A stretch of DNA of 15,940 bases from Deltaproteobacteria bacterium (GCA_024644775.1 JAHEHB010000078.1:1-15940), one strand, 5' to 3'. Shown: positions 1-8,265, counted from the first letter of the stretch. The notes: generated by a model from the sequence alone, not told the origin. Program-made: numbers and translations.

Positions 1-29
1 AATCTTTGAATAAAGAAGCCCTTAAAATT

Positions 30-122
30 ATAGGGGTTTTCTGTGTGGCCAAAGAAGGTGAAATGAAACCCCTATATGGGGGTCTTTCGAAAAAGATCCA
101 TTGGCTGGGGAGTCTCCCAGCC
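30..122 (+). promoter_or_regulatory. Structured leader with three successive stem-loops before the ABC transporter genes
   Basis: Three hairpins can be read in series. Stem 1 pairs ATAGGGGTTT (30-39) with AAACCCCTAT (66-75), a perfect 10 bp with a 26-nt loop. Stem 2 pairs GGGTCTTT (80-87) with AAAGATCC (92-99), 8 bp with one G-T pair and loop CGAA. Stem 3 pairs GGCTGGG (103-109) with CCCAGCC (116-122). A small alternative hairpin, ACCCC (68-72) with GGGGT (79-83), would exclude stems 1 and 2. None is followed by a T run, so these are not classical intrinsic terminators. I match it to no known riboswitch. It could be a regulatory leader. It could also be a stem-loop array between an upstream binding-protein gene and the ATPase gene, where such structures often lower expression of the membrane components. 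The stems are seen; the role is inference. Confidence 0.4.
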
Positions 123-160
123 CCCCAACTTCTGCCCCGAACATCGAAAAAATAAAGCGC

Positions 161-1684
161 ATGTCAGAGAAATCCTCCACGAACCGTCCAGCTGTCCTCA
201 TGAAGGGGATCGTAAAGCGGTTTCCGAATGTATTGGCCAATGACGGTATCGATTTTCGGATCCTGAAGGGTGAAATTCACAGTCTGCTGGGAGAAAACGG
301 AGCGGGTAAAACAACCCTGATGCGCATTCTCTCAGGATTTTACCAACACGATGCCGGGGAAATATTTGTAAACGGCGATCGGGTCGTTTTTCATTCCCCC
401 AAAGATGCTCTGGCGCATGGCATCGGTATGATCCACCAGCATTTTCAGCTGGTTCGGAATTTTACGGTGGCTGAAAACCTTTCTCTTGGAATGCCGGATA
501 CGGTCCGCCTGGATATGGCGTCTATGGAAAACCGTGTATCCGAGTTATCCAGCCAGTATGGGCTCGCCATCGACAGCCGGGCTCGCATACACGAATTGTC
601 TGTGGGCGAGCAGCAACGGGTGGAGATTTTGCGTATGCTTTTTCGAAAAATCAATGTCCTCATCATGGATGAACCCACGGCTGTTCTCGCACCTCAGGAA
701 ATTGAACGCCTCTTTGCTATTATGCAAAAAATCAAGAAAGAAGGACGATCCATCGTGTTTATCACCCATAAGCTCGAAGAAGTGCTGGTTATATCGGACT
801 ATATCACCGTGTTGCGCAGGGGAAAAGTGATGAGCACCGTAAAACCCGATAATATGTCAAAAAGAGACAGGGGAGTCAGTACGGAATTGGCGCGAATGAT
901 GGTCGGCCGAGAGGTTATTCTTGAGGTCGGAAGACGATCTGTTACAAAAGACGATGTTTTACTTGAAGTAAAAAATGTATCGATAAGAGGTGATCGTGGG
1001 GAGCTTGCCGTTAACAACCTATCTTTTAACATTCGGTATGGAGAAATTTTTGCGATTTTGGGAGTCGCCGGAAACGGGCAACGAGAACTCGTAGAAGCAC
1101 TGGTGGGTCTTCGTCCAATTGAGAGAGGTCGTGTACTACTGAGAAATAAAGATATATCAGACTGTTTCGACAAAATCGCCTATATCCCGGAAGATCGTAC
1201 GGGGCGTGGATCTGTACCTGATATGAGCCTGCTTGAAAATTTCGTGTTGACGGATCGGGACCGATTTAGAAAAGGCCCTCTTCTTAAATGGAAAAGAGCA
1301 GAGGAAATCGCCGGAGGGCTTGTTACCGCATACAATATCGCGGCATCCACACTGGCTATGAAAGCACGGCAGCTCTCCGGCGGCAATCTGCAGAAAGTGA
1401 TTCTTTCTCGTGAGTTTTCCAGAAACGCTTTTTTTCTGATCGCGGAACAGCCGACCCGTGGTCTGGATATCGGGGCTACCGAAGAGATTTGGCAAGCACT
1501 TTTGCGCCAGCGAGACGGTGGGTGCGTACTGTTGGTTTCCGGCGATATCAAAGAGGTGTTGTCCCTTTCTGATACCATTTTTGTAATCTTCAGAGGTCAA
1601 GAAATGGAAACGTTTGCTTGTGATGATGAACAGGGTTTAGAGCGGATTGGACCGATGATGGCAGGCGTAAAAGGAGCCGTATGA
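161..1684 (+). CDS. BMP-family (NupO-like) nucleoside ABC transporter, double ATP-binding protein
   Basis: This is the energising subunit of an importer of the sugar/nucleoside class (NupO/YufO, RbsA-like organisation), acting on the cytoplasmic face of the inner membrane. From ATG 161 it is 507 aa, close to the family's usual size. NBD1 has Walker A GENGAGKT (44-51), signature LSVGEQ (146-151) and Walker B VLIMDEP (166-172). NBD2 has a degenerate Walker A, GVAGNGQR (301-308), without the Lys, signature LSGGNLQK (405-412) and LIAEQPTRGLD (426-436). This asymmetry is normal for the family, with one competent and one degenerate site. ATG 161 is preferred because homology begins about 10 residues later. 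A TTG at 101 in the same frame would add 20 Pro/Ser-rich residues that overlap a leader hairpin. No clear Shine-Dalgarno sequence precedes either. Its TGA stop overlaps the next start (ATGA), so translational coupling is likely. Guanosine/purine nucleosides are the likely substrate by family. Confidence 0.9.
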   Translation: MSEKSSTNRPAVLMKGIVKRFPNVLANDGIDFRILKGEIHSLLGENGAGKTTLMRILSGFYQHDAGEIFVNGDRVVFHSPKDALAHGIGMIHQHFQLVRNFTVAENLSLGMPDTVRLDMASMENRVSELSSQYGLAIDSRARIHELSVGEQQRVEILRMLFRKINVLIMDEPTAVLAPQEIERLFAIMQKIKKEGRSIVFITHKLEEVLVISDYITVLRRGKVMSTVKPDNMSKRDRGVSTELARMMVGREVILEVGRRSVTKDDVLLEVKNVSIRGDRGELAVNNLSFNIRYGEIFAILGVAGNGQRELVEALVGLRPIERGRVLLRNKDISDCFDKIAYIPEDRTGRGSVPDMSLLENFVLTDRDRFRKGPLLKWKRAEEIAGGLVTAYNIAASTLAMKARQLSGGNLQKVILSREFSRNAFFLIAEQPTRGLDIGATEEIWQALLRQRDGGCVLLVSGDIKEVLSLSDTIFVIFRGQEMETFACDDEQGLERIGPMMAGVKGAV

Positions 1685-2742
1685 GGATCGATCTCAGAAA
1701 ACGACTCCACCCCCTTTCCTGGGAACGATATATGATTACCCCCTTGTCCATTTTTATCGCCTTTTGTTTGGGTGGGGTGCTTTTTCTATGGGCTGGTGTG
1801 AATCCGATCCGGGCTTATGTTGAAATCCTAAAAGGCGCGTGCGGAAGTTTCTATAATTTCTCGGAAGTTCTGGTTCGAGCCTCTCCACTCATACTATGTG
1901 GACTGGCTGTGGCACTTGCGGGCAGAATGTTGGTTTGGAATATCGGAGCGGAAGGACAACTTGTCATGGGAGGCGTTGCCGGTTCAGGGGTCGCTCTTTT
2001 TTTATCTTCTCACATCCCGTCAAATCTAACCATTCCCGCTATGATGATTGCTGGATTTTTAGGGGGTGCCGCCTGGGGATTGATTCCGGGATTTCTTAAG
2101 GCCCGACTCGAAGTGAACGAAATTATCACGTCGTTGATGCTTAACTACGTCGCTATTTTATGGCTGGAACATCTCTATTTCGGACCCTGGCGAGACCCGG
2201 CTGGAAGAGGATTTCCGGGAACGGCCATGTTTGAAGAGATGGCTTGGTTTCCACGGTTCATGGGCACCCGGATCCATCTGGGCTTGCCAATCGGCCTTGT
2301 TGCAACAGCAATCATCTGGTATGTGCTCACCTATACCCATTGGGGGTATCAAATTCGGGTGGCCGGTACCAGCCCAGGTGCTGCTCGATATGCTCACATC
2401 AACATTTCCCGAAATATTATTTGGGTGATGCTCCTTAGTGGCGGCTTGGCCGGTTTGGCCGGTATCTGTGAAACCGCCGGTATTCATTATCGTCTGCAGC
2501 AAGGATTGGCGGTGGGAAACGGCTACATGGGAATTGTGGTGGCTTGGTTGGGGAAGCTTCGTCCGGGTTCTATTTTCATAATCTCGATTCTGTTAGGGGG
2601 ACTGATGGTGGGAGGCGACCAGCTTCAAATCAGCATGCAGGTGCCATCCGCCATTGGATTGGTGCTTCAGGGGGCAATACTGTTTTGTGTATTAGGTGGA
2701 CAGGTATTTCAGGAATATGAACTTCATTTTCAAAAAGTCTGA
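1681..2742 (+). CDS. BMP-family (NupP-like) nucleoside ABC transporter permease
   Basis: This is an inner-membrane permease of the BPD_transp_2 (branched-chain amino acid/ribose/nucleoside) family, 353 aa, near the size of NupP. The chain is strongly hydrophobic. The first membrane segment is at about 19-40, with further segments spread to the C terminus, probably eight to ten in all. Family-typical stretches include NIGAEGQLVMGG, EVNEIITSLMLNY and the cytoplasmic coupling loop RVAGTSPGAARYAHI, which contacts the ATPase. The start overlaps the ATPase stop by four bases, so the two are cotranscribed and probably translationally coupled. It forms a heterodimeric channel with the product of the gene at 2820. 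Function is assigned from family and context; the substrate is inferred. Confidence 0.88.
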   Translation: MRIDLRKRLHPLSWERYMITPLSIFIAFCLGGVLFLWAGVNPIRAYVEILKGACGSFYNFSEVLVRASPLILCGLAVALAGRMLVWNIGAEGQLVMGGVAGSGVALFLSSHIPSNLTIPAMMIAGFLGGAAWGLIPGFLKARLEVNEIITSLMLNYVAILWLEHLYFGPWRDPAGRGFPGTAMFEEMAWFPRFMGTRIHLGLPIGLVATAIIWYVLTYTHWGYQIRVAGTSPGAARYAHINISRNIIWVMLLSGGLAGLAGICETAGIHYRLQQGLAVGNGYMGIVVAWLGKLRPGSIFIISILLGGLMVGGDQLQISMQVPSAIGLVLQGAILFCVLGGQVFQEYELHFQKV

Positions 2743-2819
2743 GAGTTCGATACAATTTGATGATGTTTATTTAAATTGGCCTGGATTCGTAATGGGACAG
2801 GACACCGCGTAGTATTATC

Positions 2820-3749
2820 ATGGAACTCCCGGTAATCTTTATTGCAAAAGTAACCATCTCTTCATCCATGGCAGTATTGTACGCCACCCTTGGTGAAATA
2901 TTTACTGAGCGATCCGGCATCTTAAACCTTGGCGTTGAGGGCATGATGCTGGTGGGTGCGTTGACTGCTGTTGCCGCAGCCCATGCGTTTGATTCCATTT
3001 GGACGGCACCGCTGGCGGCCATTCTGGTTGGCGGTCTATTTGCCGTAATTCATGGTTTTTTTTCAATTACCCTTCGCGTCAATCAAGTCGTCTCCGGACT
3101 TGCATTAACCCTGTTCGGCATCGGTTTGAGTAATTTTTTAGGACGACCGCTCATCGGAAAAGTCTCATTAAGGTTTGAACCCGTTGGCCTTTTCCCCTTG
3201 GATCGAATTCCAATTGTCGGGTCAATATTCTTTGTTCATACCCCGCTGGTCTATCCGGCATATTTACTGGTCCCGCTTGCCTTTTTCTTTTTGTATAAAA
3301 CAAAATACGGTCTGTGTTTGCGAGCCACCGGAGAAAACCCCGCAGCTGCGGACGCCGTCGGTATCAATGTCATTAGGCTCAGATACGTATACACCTTTAC
3401 CGGAGGGGCGTTGGCAGGGCTGGGGGGTGCATATTTATCTCTGGCTTACACGCCTGGATGGAAAGAGCAGATGACAGGCGGCCAGGGGTGGATCGCCATT
3501 GCGTTGGTGATATTTGCCATGTGGGACCCGCTCCGAGCTGCCGCCGGCGCCCTTCTGTTCGGCTTCATTAACGCCTTTCAATTCTATTGTCAGGCTGCTG
3601 GCCTTACCGTAGTCCCCGGATACGTTTTGAGAATGCTTCCGTATCTTTTTACCATTGGCGTCCTGGTGATCATAACACGTTGGAAGACTGTTAAAAAAAG
3701 ACTCGGAGCACCGGCAGCCCTTGGTATCCCATTTGAAAGGGAGCAATAG
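2820..3749 (+). CDS. BMP-family (NupQ-like) nucleoside ABC transporter permease, second subunit
   Basis: This is the second permease of the importer, 309 aa, close to NupQ in length and membrane-spanning throughout. Visible family motifs are ATLGEIFTERSGILNLGVEG near the N terminus, RVNQVVSGLALTLFG in the middle, the coupling loop LRATGENPAAADAVGI, and GWIAIALVIFAMWDP toward the end. ATG 2820 is the only plausible start, because an in-frame TAA lies 30 bases upstream. No good Shine-Dalgarno sequence precedes it. The 77-bp gap after the NupP-like gene is wider than usual for this pair. The gene is followed by a 61-bp gap and then by recN in the opposite direction. No nucleoside-binding lipoprotein follows, so that subunit must be upstream of the window or elsewhere. 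Confidence 0.88.
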   Translation: MELPVIFIAKVTISSSMAVLYATLGEIFTERSGILNLGVEGMMLVGALTAVAAAHAFDSIWTAPLAAILVGGLFAVIHGFFSITLRVNQVVSGLALTLFGIGLSNFLGRPLIGKVSLRFEPVGLFPLDRIPIVGSIFFVHTPLVYPAYLLVPLAFFFLYKTKYGLCLRATGENPAAADAVGINVIRLRYVYTFTGGALAGLGGAYLSLAYTPGWKEQMTGGQGWIAIALVIFAMWDPLRAAAGALLFGFINAFQFYCQAAGLTVVPGYVLRMLPYLFTIGVLVIITRWKTVKKRLGAPAALGIPFEREQ

Positions 3750-3810
3750 CCCTTCGTCTTGTTCTGCTACTGGATGATTTCTACGGCTTCAATTGAAAAT
3801 TCCCCGCTTT

Positions 3811-5511
3811 TCATCTGTTTTCAAGCAATTCCCGGGCATGTGAGAGGGTTTTTGCTGTAATTTTTACGCCGCCTAACATTCGGGCAATTTCTTCGATCCG
3901 TTCCTTGTCTTTAAGAGGTGTAATGGTGGTGCATGTCCTTCCGTCGGAGACGTGTTTTGAGATTTGGAAATGGGAGTCTCCAAATTTTGCGATTTGAGAT
4001 AGATGGGTGATACAAAGGACCTGATGATATTCGGCAAGCGCCGTAAGCTTTTTCCCCACCACTTCCGCAACGCTGCCGCCGATTCCCGCATCGACCTCAT
4101 CAAACACAAGGGTTTCCACCGATTCCGAGTTCGCGAGGATCGCCTTTAAAGCTAGGATCACTCTCGACAATTCACCGCCGGACACGATGTTTGCCAGCGG
4201 TTTCAAAGATTCTCCAACATTGGGAGCGATCAGGAAGGTGGCCCGATCGAATCCCGTGTCCGTAATCATCTTGTCGTCGGTGGAAAGATAGGGATCGGTC
4301 CGGCTGTCTGGCGGTATTGTATGGAGCGAAACCCTGAAATTCGTATGTGGCATACGAAGGGTGGAAAGTTCTTTCTCTACTTTTTTGGAAAGGGTTTTCG
4401 CAGTCTGAGTTCGCTTTTTCTTGAGCGCCGTGCACATACGAACCAGTTTGTGATGTCGCGCTTTAATTTCCTTTTCTGTCTCTAGAATTCGTTTGGGAAT
4501 GGTTTCAATGCCCGATAATTCCGTATCGATCGTATTTAAATGAGTCACTGCGGTTTCAAGAGACCCACCATATTTACGTTTCAGCCGGTTTAGGATGTCC
4601 AACCGTTCCTCAACGGTTTCGAGACGCCGTTCATCCAACTGAAGGTTGTTAAGATAGGTCCGAAGTTTCTCTGTAATATCCTCCAGATGATACGCAGTAG
4701 CGGACAACTCTTGTGCCAAAGCTATGAGCTCCGGGTCAATCTCACCGGCTTTTTCGATGTCTCTTTTTACACCGATCAATCGTTCAATGATTGCGCCTTC
4801 CGAGTCGTAAATTGTTTCGATGGTGTGGTTTACGGCTTGATAGAGCGCGGCGCTGTTTTTTAGTCGAATCCGTTCTTGTTCAAGGGTAAAATCTTCCCCA
4901 ATGGTTAAATCTGCTTCTTCGATTTCCTTTTTTTGAAACCGATACAACTCGGTTTGTTCGGCTCGACGATTCCTCACATCATTTAATTCTTTCAGTTTTT
5001 GGATTAACGGCAACATTTCGTGATAACACCGATGAATATCGGTTCGAAGGGGGATCAGCCCACCAAACTGGTCGATAATCATAAGATGGTTTTCGTCCTT
5101 TAAAAGCCCTTGATGAGCATGCTGGCCGGAGATGCTGGCTAAATTCTCCGTTAGTTTGTTTAGCAGCGAAATGGTTGCAAGTCTGCCGTTAATATAGATT
5201 CTACTCTTCTCGTTTATAGAAATAATTCTTCGAATTAAAAGTCCTTCCGACGCATCGTAACCGTGGGATTCAATTGTGTCGGCAATACTGCTTTTGGGAT
5301 GAATCTCAAAAAATGCTTCAAGTTCGGCGGCGTCCGAGCCGGTGCGGATCAGTTGAGGCGTTGCCCGGCCGCCGAGCAGCAGGTTTACGGCATTGATGAC
5401 AATGGATTTACCAGCGCCGGTCTCTCCGCTTAAGATGGTAAGGCCGGCGGAAAAGTTGATTTGAAGATCTTCAATGATCGCAAAGTTTCGAATGGAAAGT
5501 TCACGTAACAT
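3811..5511 (-). CDS. recN: DNA repair protein RecN
   Basis: RecN is an SMC-like cytoplasmic ATPase that acts early in recombinational repair of double-strand breaks. The 566-aa chain has the expected order. First comes an N-terminal ATPase lobe with Walker A GETGAGKS (29-36) and the family motif ISGQHAHQG (127-135). A central coiled coil follows (about 160-380), rich in Glu, Leu and Arg. The C-terminal lobe has signature VSGGELSR (443-450), Walker B TLVFDEVDAGIGG (467-479) and switch region CITHLSQIA (500-508). The length is normal. ATG 5511 has AGGA eight bases upstream and puts the conserved MLREL-IRNFAI start at residue 1. It is divergent from the dusB-like gene, with a promoter-like sequence in the gap. 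recN is often SOS-regulated, but I saw no clear LexA-type box. Confidence 0.95.
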   Translation of the reverse strand: MLRELSIRNFAIIEDLQINFSAGLTILSGETGAGKSIVINAVNLLLGGRATPQLIRTGSDAAELEAFFEIHPKSSIADTIESHGYDASEGLLIRRIISINEKSRIYINGRLATISLLNKLTENLASISGQHAHQGLLKDENHLMIIDQFGGLIPLRTDIHRCYHEMLPLIQKLKELNDVRNRRAEQTELYRFQKKEIEEADLTIGEDFTLEQERIRLKNSAALYQAVNHTIETIYDSEGAIIERLIGVKRDIEKAGEIDPELIALAQELSATAYHLEDITEKLRTYLNNLQLDERRLETVEERLDILNRLKRKYGGSLETAVTHLNTIDTELSGIETIPKRILETEKEIKARHHKLVRMCTALKKKRTQTAKTLSKKVEKELSTLRMPHTNFRVSLHTIPPDSRTDPYLSTDDKMITDTGFDRATFLIAPNVGESLKPLANIVSGGELSRVILALKAILANSESVETLVFDEVDAGIGGSVAEVVGKKLTALAEYHQVLCITHLSQIAKFGDSHFQISKHVSDGRTCTTITPLKDKERIEEIARMLGGVKITAKTLSHARELLENR

Positions 5512-5556
5512 TCAAATATCCTGAATACTTTTAGAACGGCCGTGAGCGAATCATAA

Positions 5557-5585
5557 ATATTAATGTCTATCATTTCTAATTGCAA
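5557..5585 (-). promoter_or_regulatory. Possible sigma-70 promoter for recN
   Basis: On the minus strand, TTGCAA (5580-5585, 4/6 to the -35 consensus) is separated by exactly 17 bp from TAATAT (5557-5562, 4/6 to the -10 consensus). That places the transcript start about 40 bp before the recN ATG. The region is AT-rich, so chance matches are possible. Confidence 0.35.
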
Positions 5586-5645
5586 CCGAACAAATCGAAA
5601 AAAATCGTGCAACTATTCCAATCTTTTGTTAAATTTAGATAATCC

Positions 5646-6617
5646 ATGAAAATCGGTTCTGTCATACTATCTAACAAGACCATCTTGGCGCCGCTTGCGC
5701 GTATTACGAACTTGCCGTTTCGACGAATGGCAAAAGAAGCCGGCTGTGGATTCGTTTACTCTGAGATGATCAGTTCAAATGGGCTGGTATATCATTCCCA
5801 AAAAACCCTTCAGCTTTTGGACAGCGTACCTGAAGAAAAACCCTTAGCAGTACAGATATTTGGAGCCAACGCATCGATTATGGCGGAGGCAGGCGTCATT
5901 GTGGAATCCTCCGGCGCAGATATCTTAGACATTAACTTCGGTTGTGCGGTAAAAAAGGTGGTGAAAACCGGCGCCGGGGTGGCGCTGATGAAAACTCCGG
6001 GGACGGCAGAAGCCGTTTTAAGGGCAGTCAGGCGTGCGGTAAAAATCCCGATTACCATAAAGATACGAACCGGCTGGGAACCGTCCGGCAGCCATGCCAT
6101 CCAAATTGCAACCATCGCTGAATCATGCGGTGTGGATGCCATTGCCGTTCATCCACGAACCGCTAACCAGGGATTTAATGGAGAGGCAGACTGGTCGCTG
6201 ATAGCGAAAATAAAAGAACGGGTTTCTATACCGGTTTTCGGCAACGGAGACATTGTAACTCCCGAAGATGCCTTAACCATAATGAATCAAACCGGTTGTG
6301 ATGCGGTGATGATCGGCAGAGCGGCCATCGGAAATCCCTGGATATTCTCTCAGGTTAATGCACATTTGAGGCGAGAGTCGATTCCACCTGTCAAGCTTTC
6401 CACACGTATCCGTGGGATGCAAACGTTTATACAAGATTCCGTACGTTATCTTGGCGAGACGCGGGCGTGTCGCATGATGAGAAGTCGATTGGTCTGGTTC
6501 ACAAAAGGGCTCCCGCACAACAATAAATTTCGGGAATCGATCAAACAGATCTCAACTGAAGCCGAAGCGCTCGAAAAGATATATCAATATCAAGCAATTT
6601 TAGAGCAGGATCAGTAA
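5646..6617 (+). CDS. dusB: tRNA-dihydrouridine synthase (DusB-like)
   Basis: This is an FMN-dependent enzyme that reduces specific uridines of tRNA to dihydrouridine with NADPH. The 323-aa protein is a TIM barrel of about 240 residues plus a helical C-terminal tRNA-binding domain. The N terminus (ILAPLARITNLPFRRMAKEAG) matches the usual LAPMAGVTD motif. The predicted catalytic acid is Cys100 in DINFGCAVKKVVKTGAG. Further FMN/substrate motifs are IKIRTGW (138-144, Lys139), VHPRT (168-172, His169), GNGD (199-202) and GRA (224-226). The residue after the catalytic Cys is Ala, where family members usually have Pro; all other key residues are present. ATG 5646 fits the family start, though no strong Shine-Dalgarno sequence is seen. 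The exact Dus subgroup, and so the target position, cannot be fixed by eye; DusB is the common bacterial type. Confidence 0.9.
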   Translation: MKIGSVILSNKTILAPLARITNLPFRRMAKEAGCGFVYSEMISSNGLVYHSQKTLQLLDSVPEEKPLAVQIFGANASIMAEAGVIVESSGADILDINFGCAVKKVVKTGAGVALMKTPGTAEAVLRAVRRAVKIPITIKIRTGWEPSGSHAIQIATIAESCGVDAIAVHPRTANQGFNGEADWSLIAKIKERVSIPVFGNGDIVTPEDALTIMNQTGCDAVMIGRAAIGNPWIFSQVNAHLRRESIPPVKLSTRIRGMQTFIQDSVRYLGETRACRMMRSRLVWFTKGLPHNNKFRESIKQISTEAEALEKIYQYQAILEQDQ

Positions 6618-6641
6618 TCCGATATTCCAATCGCGCACTAC

Positions 6642-6895
6642 GCTTCTTTGAAGATTACGCTTGGAAGAAGTGACCCCTTCAGGGTAGCCGTTTTCTTTCA
6701 ATGGGCGATACTCGAAACTTGATACTTGCCTGTCCCGTTGAAAACGGGGAAACTTGGGAAAGGTATTCTTTCAATTTCAAATAGATTCAATCCGTTCTAA
6801 TCCAGTTTCCAGTTTCAAATTTCCAGTTTCTTTTACAAAAAAACTGAAGCTCATTTAACAATCGACAAAGTTTTGTCGGTTTTAAGGCACTAAGC
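6642..6895 (+). repeat. Intergenic repeat element, copy A (inverted partner at 11461-11700)
   Basis: This 254-bp sequence matches the reverse complement of 11461-11700 at about 92 % by hand alignment: roughly 17 substitutions, two single-base indels and one 14-bp indel. It includes a 67-base stretch (6682-6748) identical in both copies. It fills the gap between the convergent dusB-like and lipoprotein genes and ends three bases from the lipoprotein stop codon. It begins GCTTCTT and ends CTAAGC. Internal hairpins are CTTCTT/AAGAAG (6643-6670), CCCGTT/AACGGG (6734-6748) and CGACAAA/TTTGTCG (6863-6878). Copy A has an extra TTTCCAGTTTCAAA unit (6806-6830 region) absent from copy B. No transposase is linked. 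It looks like a dispersed non-coding element, possibly MITE-like. Confidence 0.85.
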
Positions 6896-6898
6896 GAC

Positions 6899-7852
6899 TT
6901 ACTCCAGCCGCACCGTACCGCCAACCTGAATCCCATTGTCCTGGGTCGTCTCGGCCTCAGCATGGTCAGGATGCGTCTGTGTGATGCGGATTTCACCGGT
7001 TTCGGGTCCTGGGAGGAAAAACCGTTCATTTTCTACACCTTTTATCACCTTTCCGGCATCATAGACTTTCAGCACCATGCCTTTTTCCAATCCCGCCCGT
7101 GCCCCAGAGGATATGATTACTCCGCGACCATCCTTTGAAATGACATAGCTTTTCCATGGTTGATCGCTAATGGCATCGCACATCTTCTCACCCAATGTCG
7201 CAGCAATATTTTGAATATTTTCAGATATTTCGACAATGGCAGTCGGTTTTTTGTCTCTTATGAATTCATAGTCCGTTTCATCCACTTCAAATTCGTGGAT
7301 AAAATTTTCGTTCAGCAGTTTGGCGCCGGTTTCCGTATCAAAAACTTCCACCAAAATCTGAATCTGAATAAAGCTATGGATGTCTCGAAACCAAAGAACG
7401 CCTCGGTTTTCTTCGAAGGCGGAAATATCCACAATCGCGCCGGTCGCAATGGCATCAAACCCGTGCTGTCGTCCCAGAAGTGCCAAATTTAGGTTATCGA
7501 TCCGATCGGCAACTCGGGGGGGAAGCTCAGCTAAGAACTCCGGATAGTTTTCGTCTTCGGGTTTTGCCAGAAGCAGTTGCGGGCACGCCGACACCAGAAT
7601 TTGAGATATCTTTTTTTGAAATACCTGTTCAATGGAGTCCTGTTTGTAAAAAGACCAATTTTCAAACCTGATAATACCAATGGATTTACGAAGTGAGTCG
7701 CCAAAAGGGACGACGTTACGGGCGAGTTTTTTCGTCGTTCGGCGGGCGCTCCTATAGGTGGAGCACCCATCTAAAAACGGAATCGCAAACCAAATAAACG
7801 ATAAGGCAACATAAACAGTCAAAGCTTGTGGTAATTTGGATTTTTGTATCAT
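6899..7852 (-). CDS. Predicted outer-membrane lipoprotein with CsgG-like and FlgT-C-like regions
   Basis: The 317-aa protein starts with a lipoprotein signal: basic residues at 4 and 6, a hydrophobic stretch, and lipobox LDGC with Cys30. Ser follows the Cys, which favours outer-membrane sorting. Residues of about 50-235 resemble the CsgG/TolB-N type of envelope protein: IGIIRFENW, FDAIATGAIVDIS, VEVFDTETGAKLL and IAATLGEKMCDAI. The C-terminal 80 or so residues (from about 238) look like the small beta domain of FlgT and relatives: VIISSGARAGLEKGMVLKVY, GEIRIT and a final VGGTVRLE. These assignments are by pattern and need a profile search. Function is unknown; a role in envelope assembly or secretion is inferred from CsgG relatives. 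The ATG overlaps the queF stop (ATGA), so it is the last gene of the polA-queF operon. Its stop codon abuts repeat copy A. Confidence 0.75.
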   Translation of the reverse strand: MIQKSKLPQALTVYVALSFIWFAIPFLDGCSTYRSARRTTKKLARNVVPFGDSLRKSIGIIRFENWSFYKQDSIEQVFQKKISQILVSACPQLLLAKPEDENYPEFLAELPPRVADRIDNLNLALLGRQHGFDAIATGAIVDISAFEENRGVLWFRDIHSFIQIQILVEVFDTETGAKLLNENFIHEFEVDETDYEFIRDKKPTAIVEISENIQNIAATLGEKMCDAISDQPWKSYVISKDGRGVIISSGARAGLEKGMVLKVYDAGKVIKGVENERFFLPGPETGEIRITQTHPDHAEAETTQDNGIQVGGTVRLE

Positions 7853-8265
7853 TTTTCCCCTTCGTAGGTAGCAACCGCTTTTGATGTGATACCGCCACGG
7901 GCGGTAAACTCGCCGATAATTTCCATTTTTTGAGGTGCTAAAACGTCCACAAGGTCATCCAGAATTCGGTTGACCAGATGTTCGTAGAAGATCCCCACAT
8001 TTCGATACTGAAGCAGATAAAATTTTAATGATTTCAATTCAATAATCTTTTTGTTCGGACGGTATATTATGGTAATGTTGCCATAGTCCGGCAGCCCGGT
8101 CATGGGACATACAGACGTATACTCGGGTTGGTGAATCGTAATGTCAATGTCCCGCTTATCTGAATAAGCATACGCCAAGGGTTGAAGAACCTCTTTTTTG
8201 ACGATATCTGGGCTCTCAATTTTGTAGTTTATGTTCTCTACAAATGGATCAGATGGATCCGGCAT
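7849..8265 (-). CDS. queF: NADPH-dependent 7-cyano-7-deazaguanine reductase QueF
   Basis: QueF reduces the nitrile preQ0 to the amine preQ1 in queuosine biosynthesis, a tRNA wobble modification, in the cytoplasm. At 138 aa it is the short unimodular type (Bacillus subtilis-like), not the long E. coli type. The catalytic Cys53 and Asp60 lie in EYTSVCPMTGLPDYG. The QueF hallmark follows as IELKSLKFYLLQYRN, then GIFYEHLVNRILDD. The ATG has AAGGA seven bases upstream. The gene starts 37 bp after polA and its TGA overlaps the lipoprotein start, so all three are probably one transcript. No other queuosine-pathway gene is in the window and no preQ1 riboswitch is seen. Confidence 0.95.
   Translation of the reverse strand: MPDPSDPFVENINYKIESPDIVKKEVLQPLAYAYSDKRDIDITIHQPEYTSVCPMTGLPDYGNITIIYRPNKKIIELKSLKFYLLQYRNVGIFYEHLVNRILDDLVDVLAPQKMEIIGEFTARGGITSKAVATYEGEK

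Noticed and set aside
101..160. TTG 101 as start of the ABC ATPase
   Set aside because: It would add a Pro/Ser-rich extension overlapping a perfect leader hairpin. Homology fits ATG 161 better, though neither start has a good ribosome site.
5512..5645. LexA box controlling recN
   Set aside because: I looked for a CTGT-N8-ACAG-like site and saw none; other LexA motifs used in this lineage cannot be excluded.
6698..6730. Short direct repeats (GATACT) in the repeat element as a CRISPR remnant
   Set aside because: Only two very short repeats are present, with no regular spacers and no cas genes.
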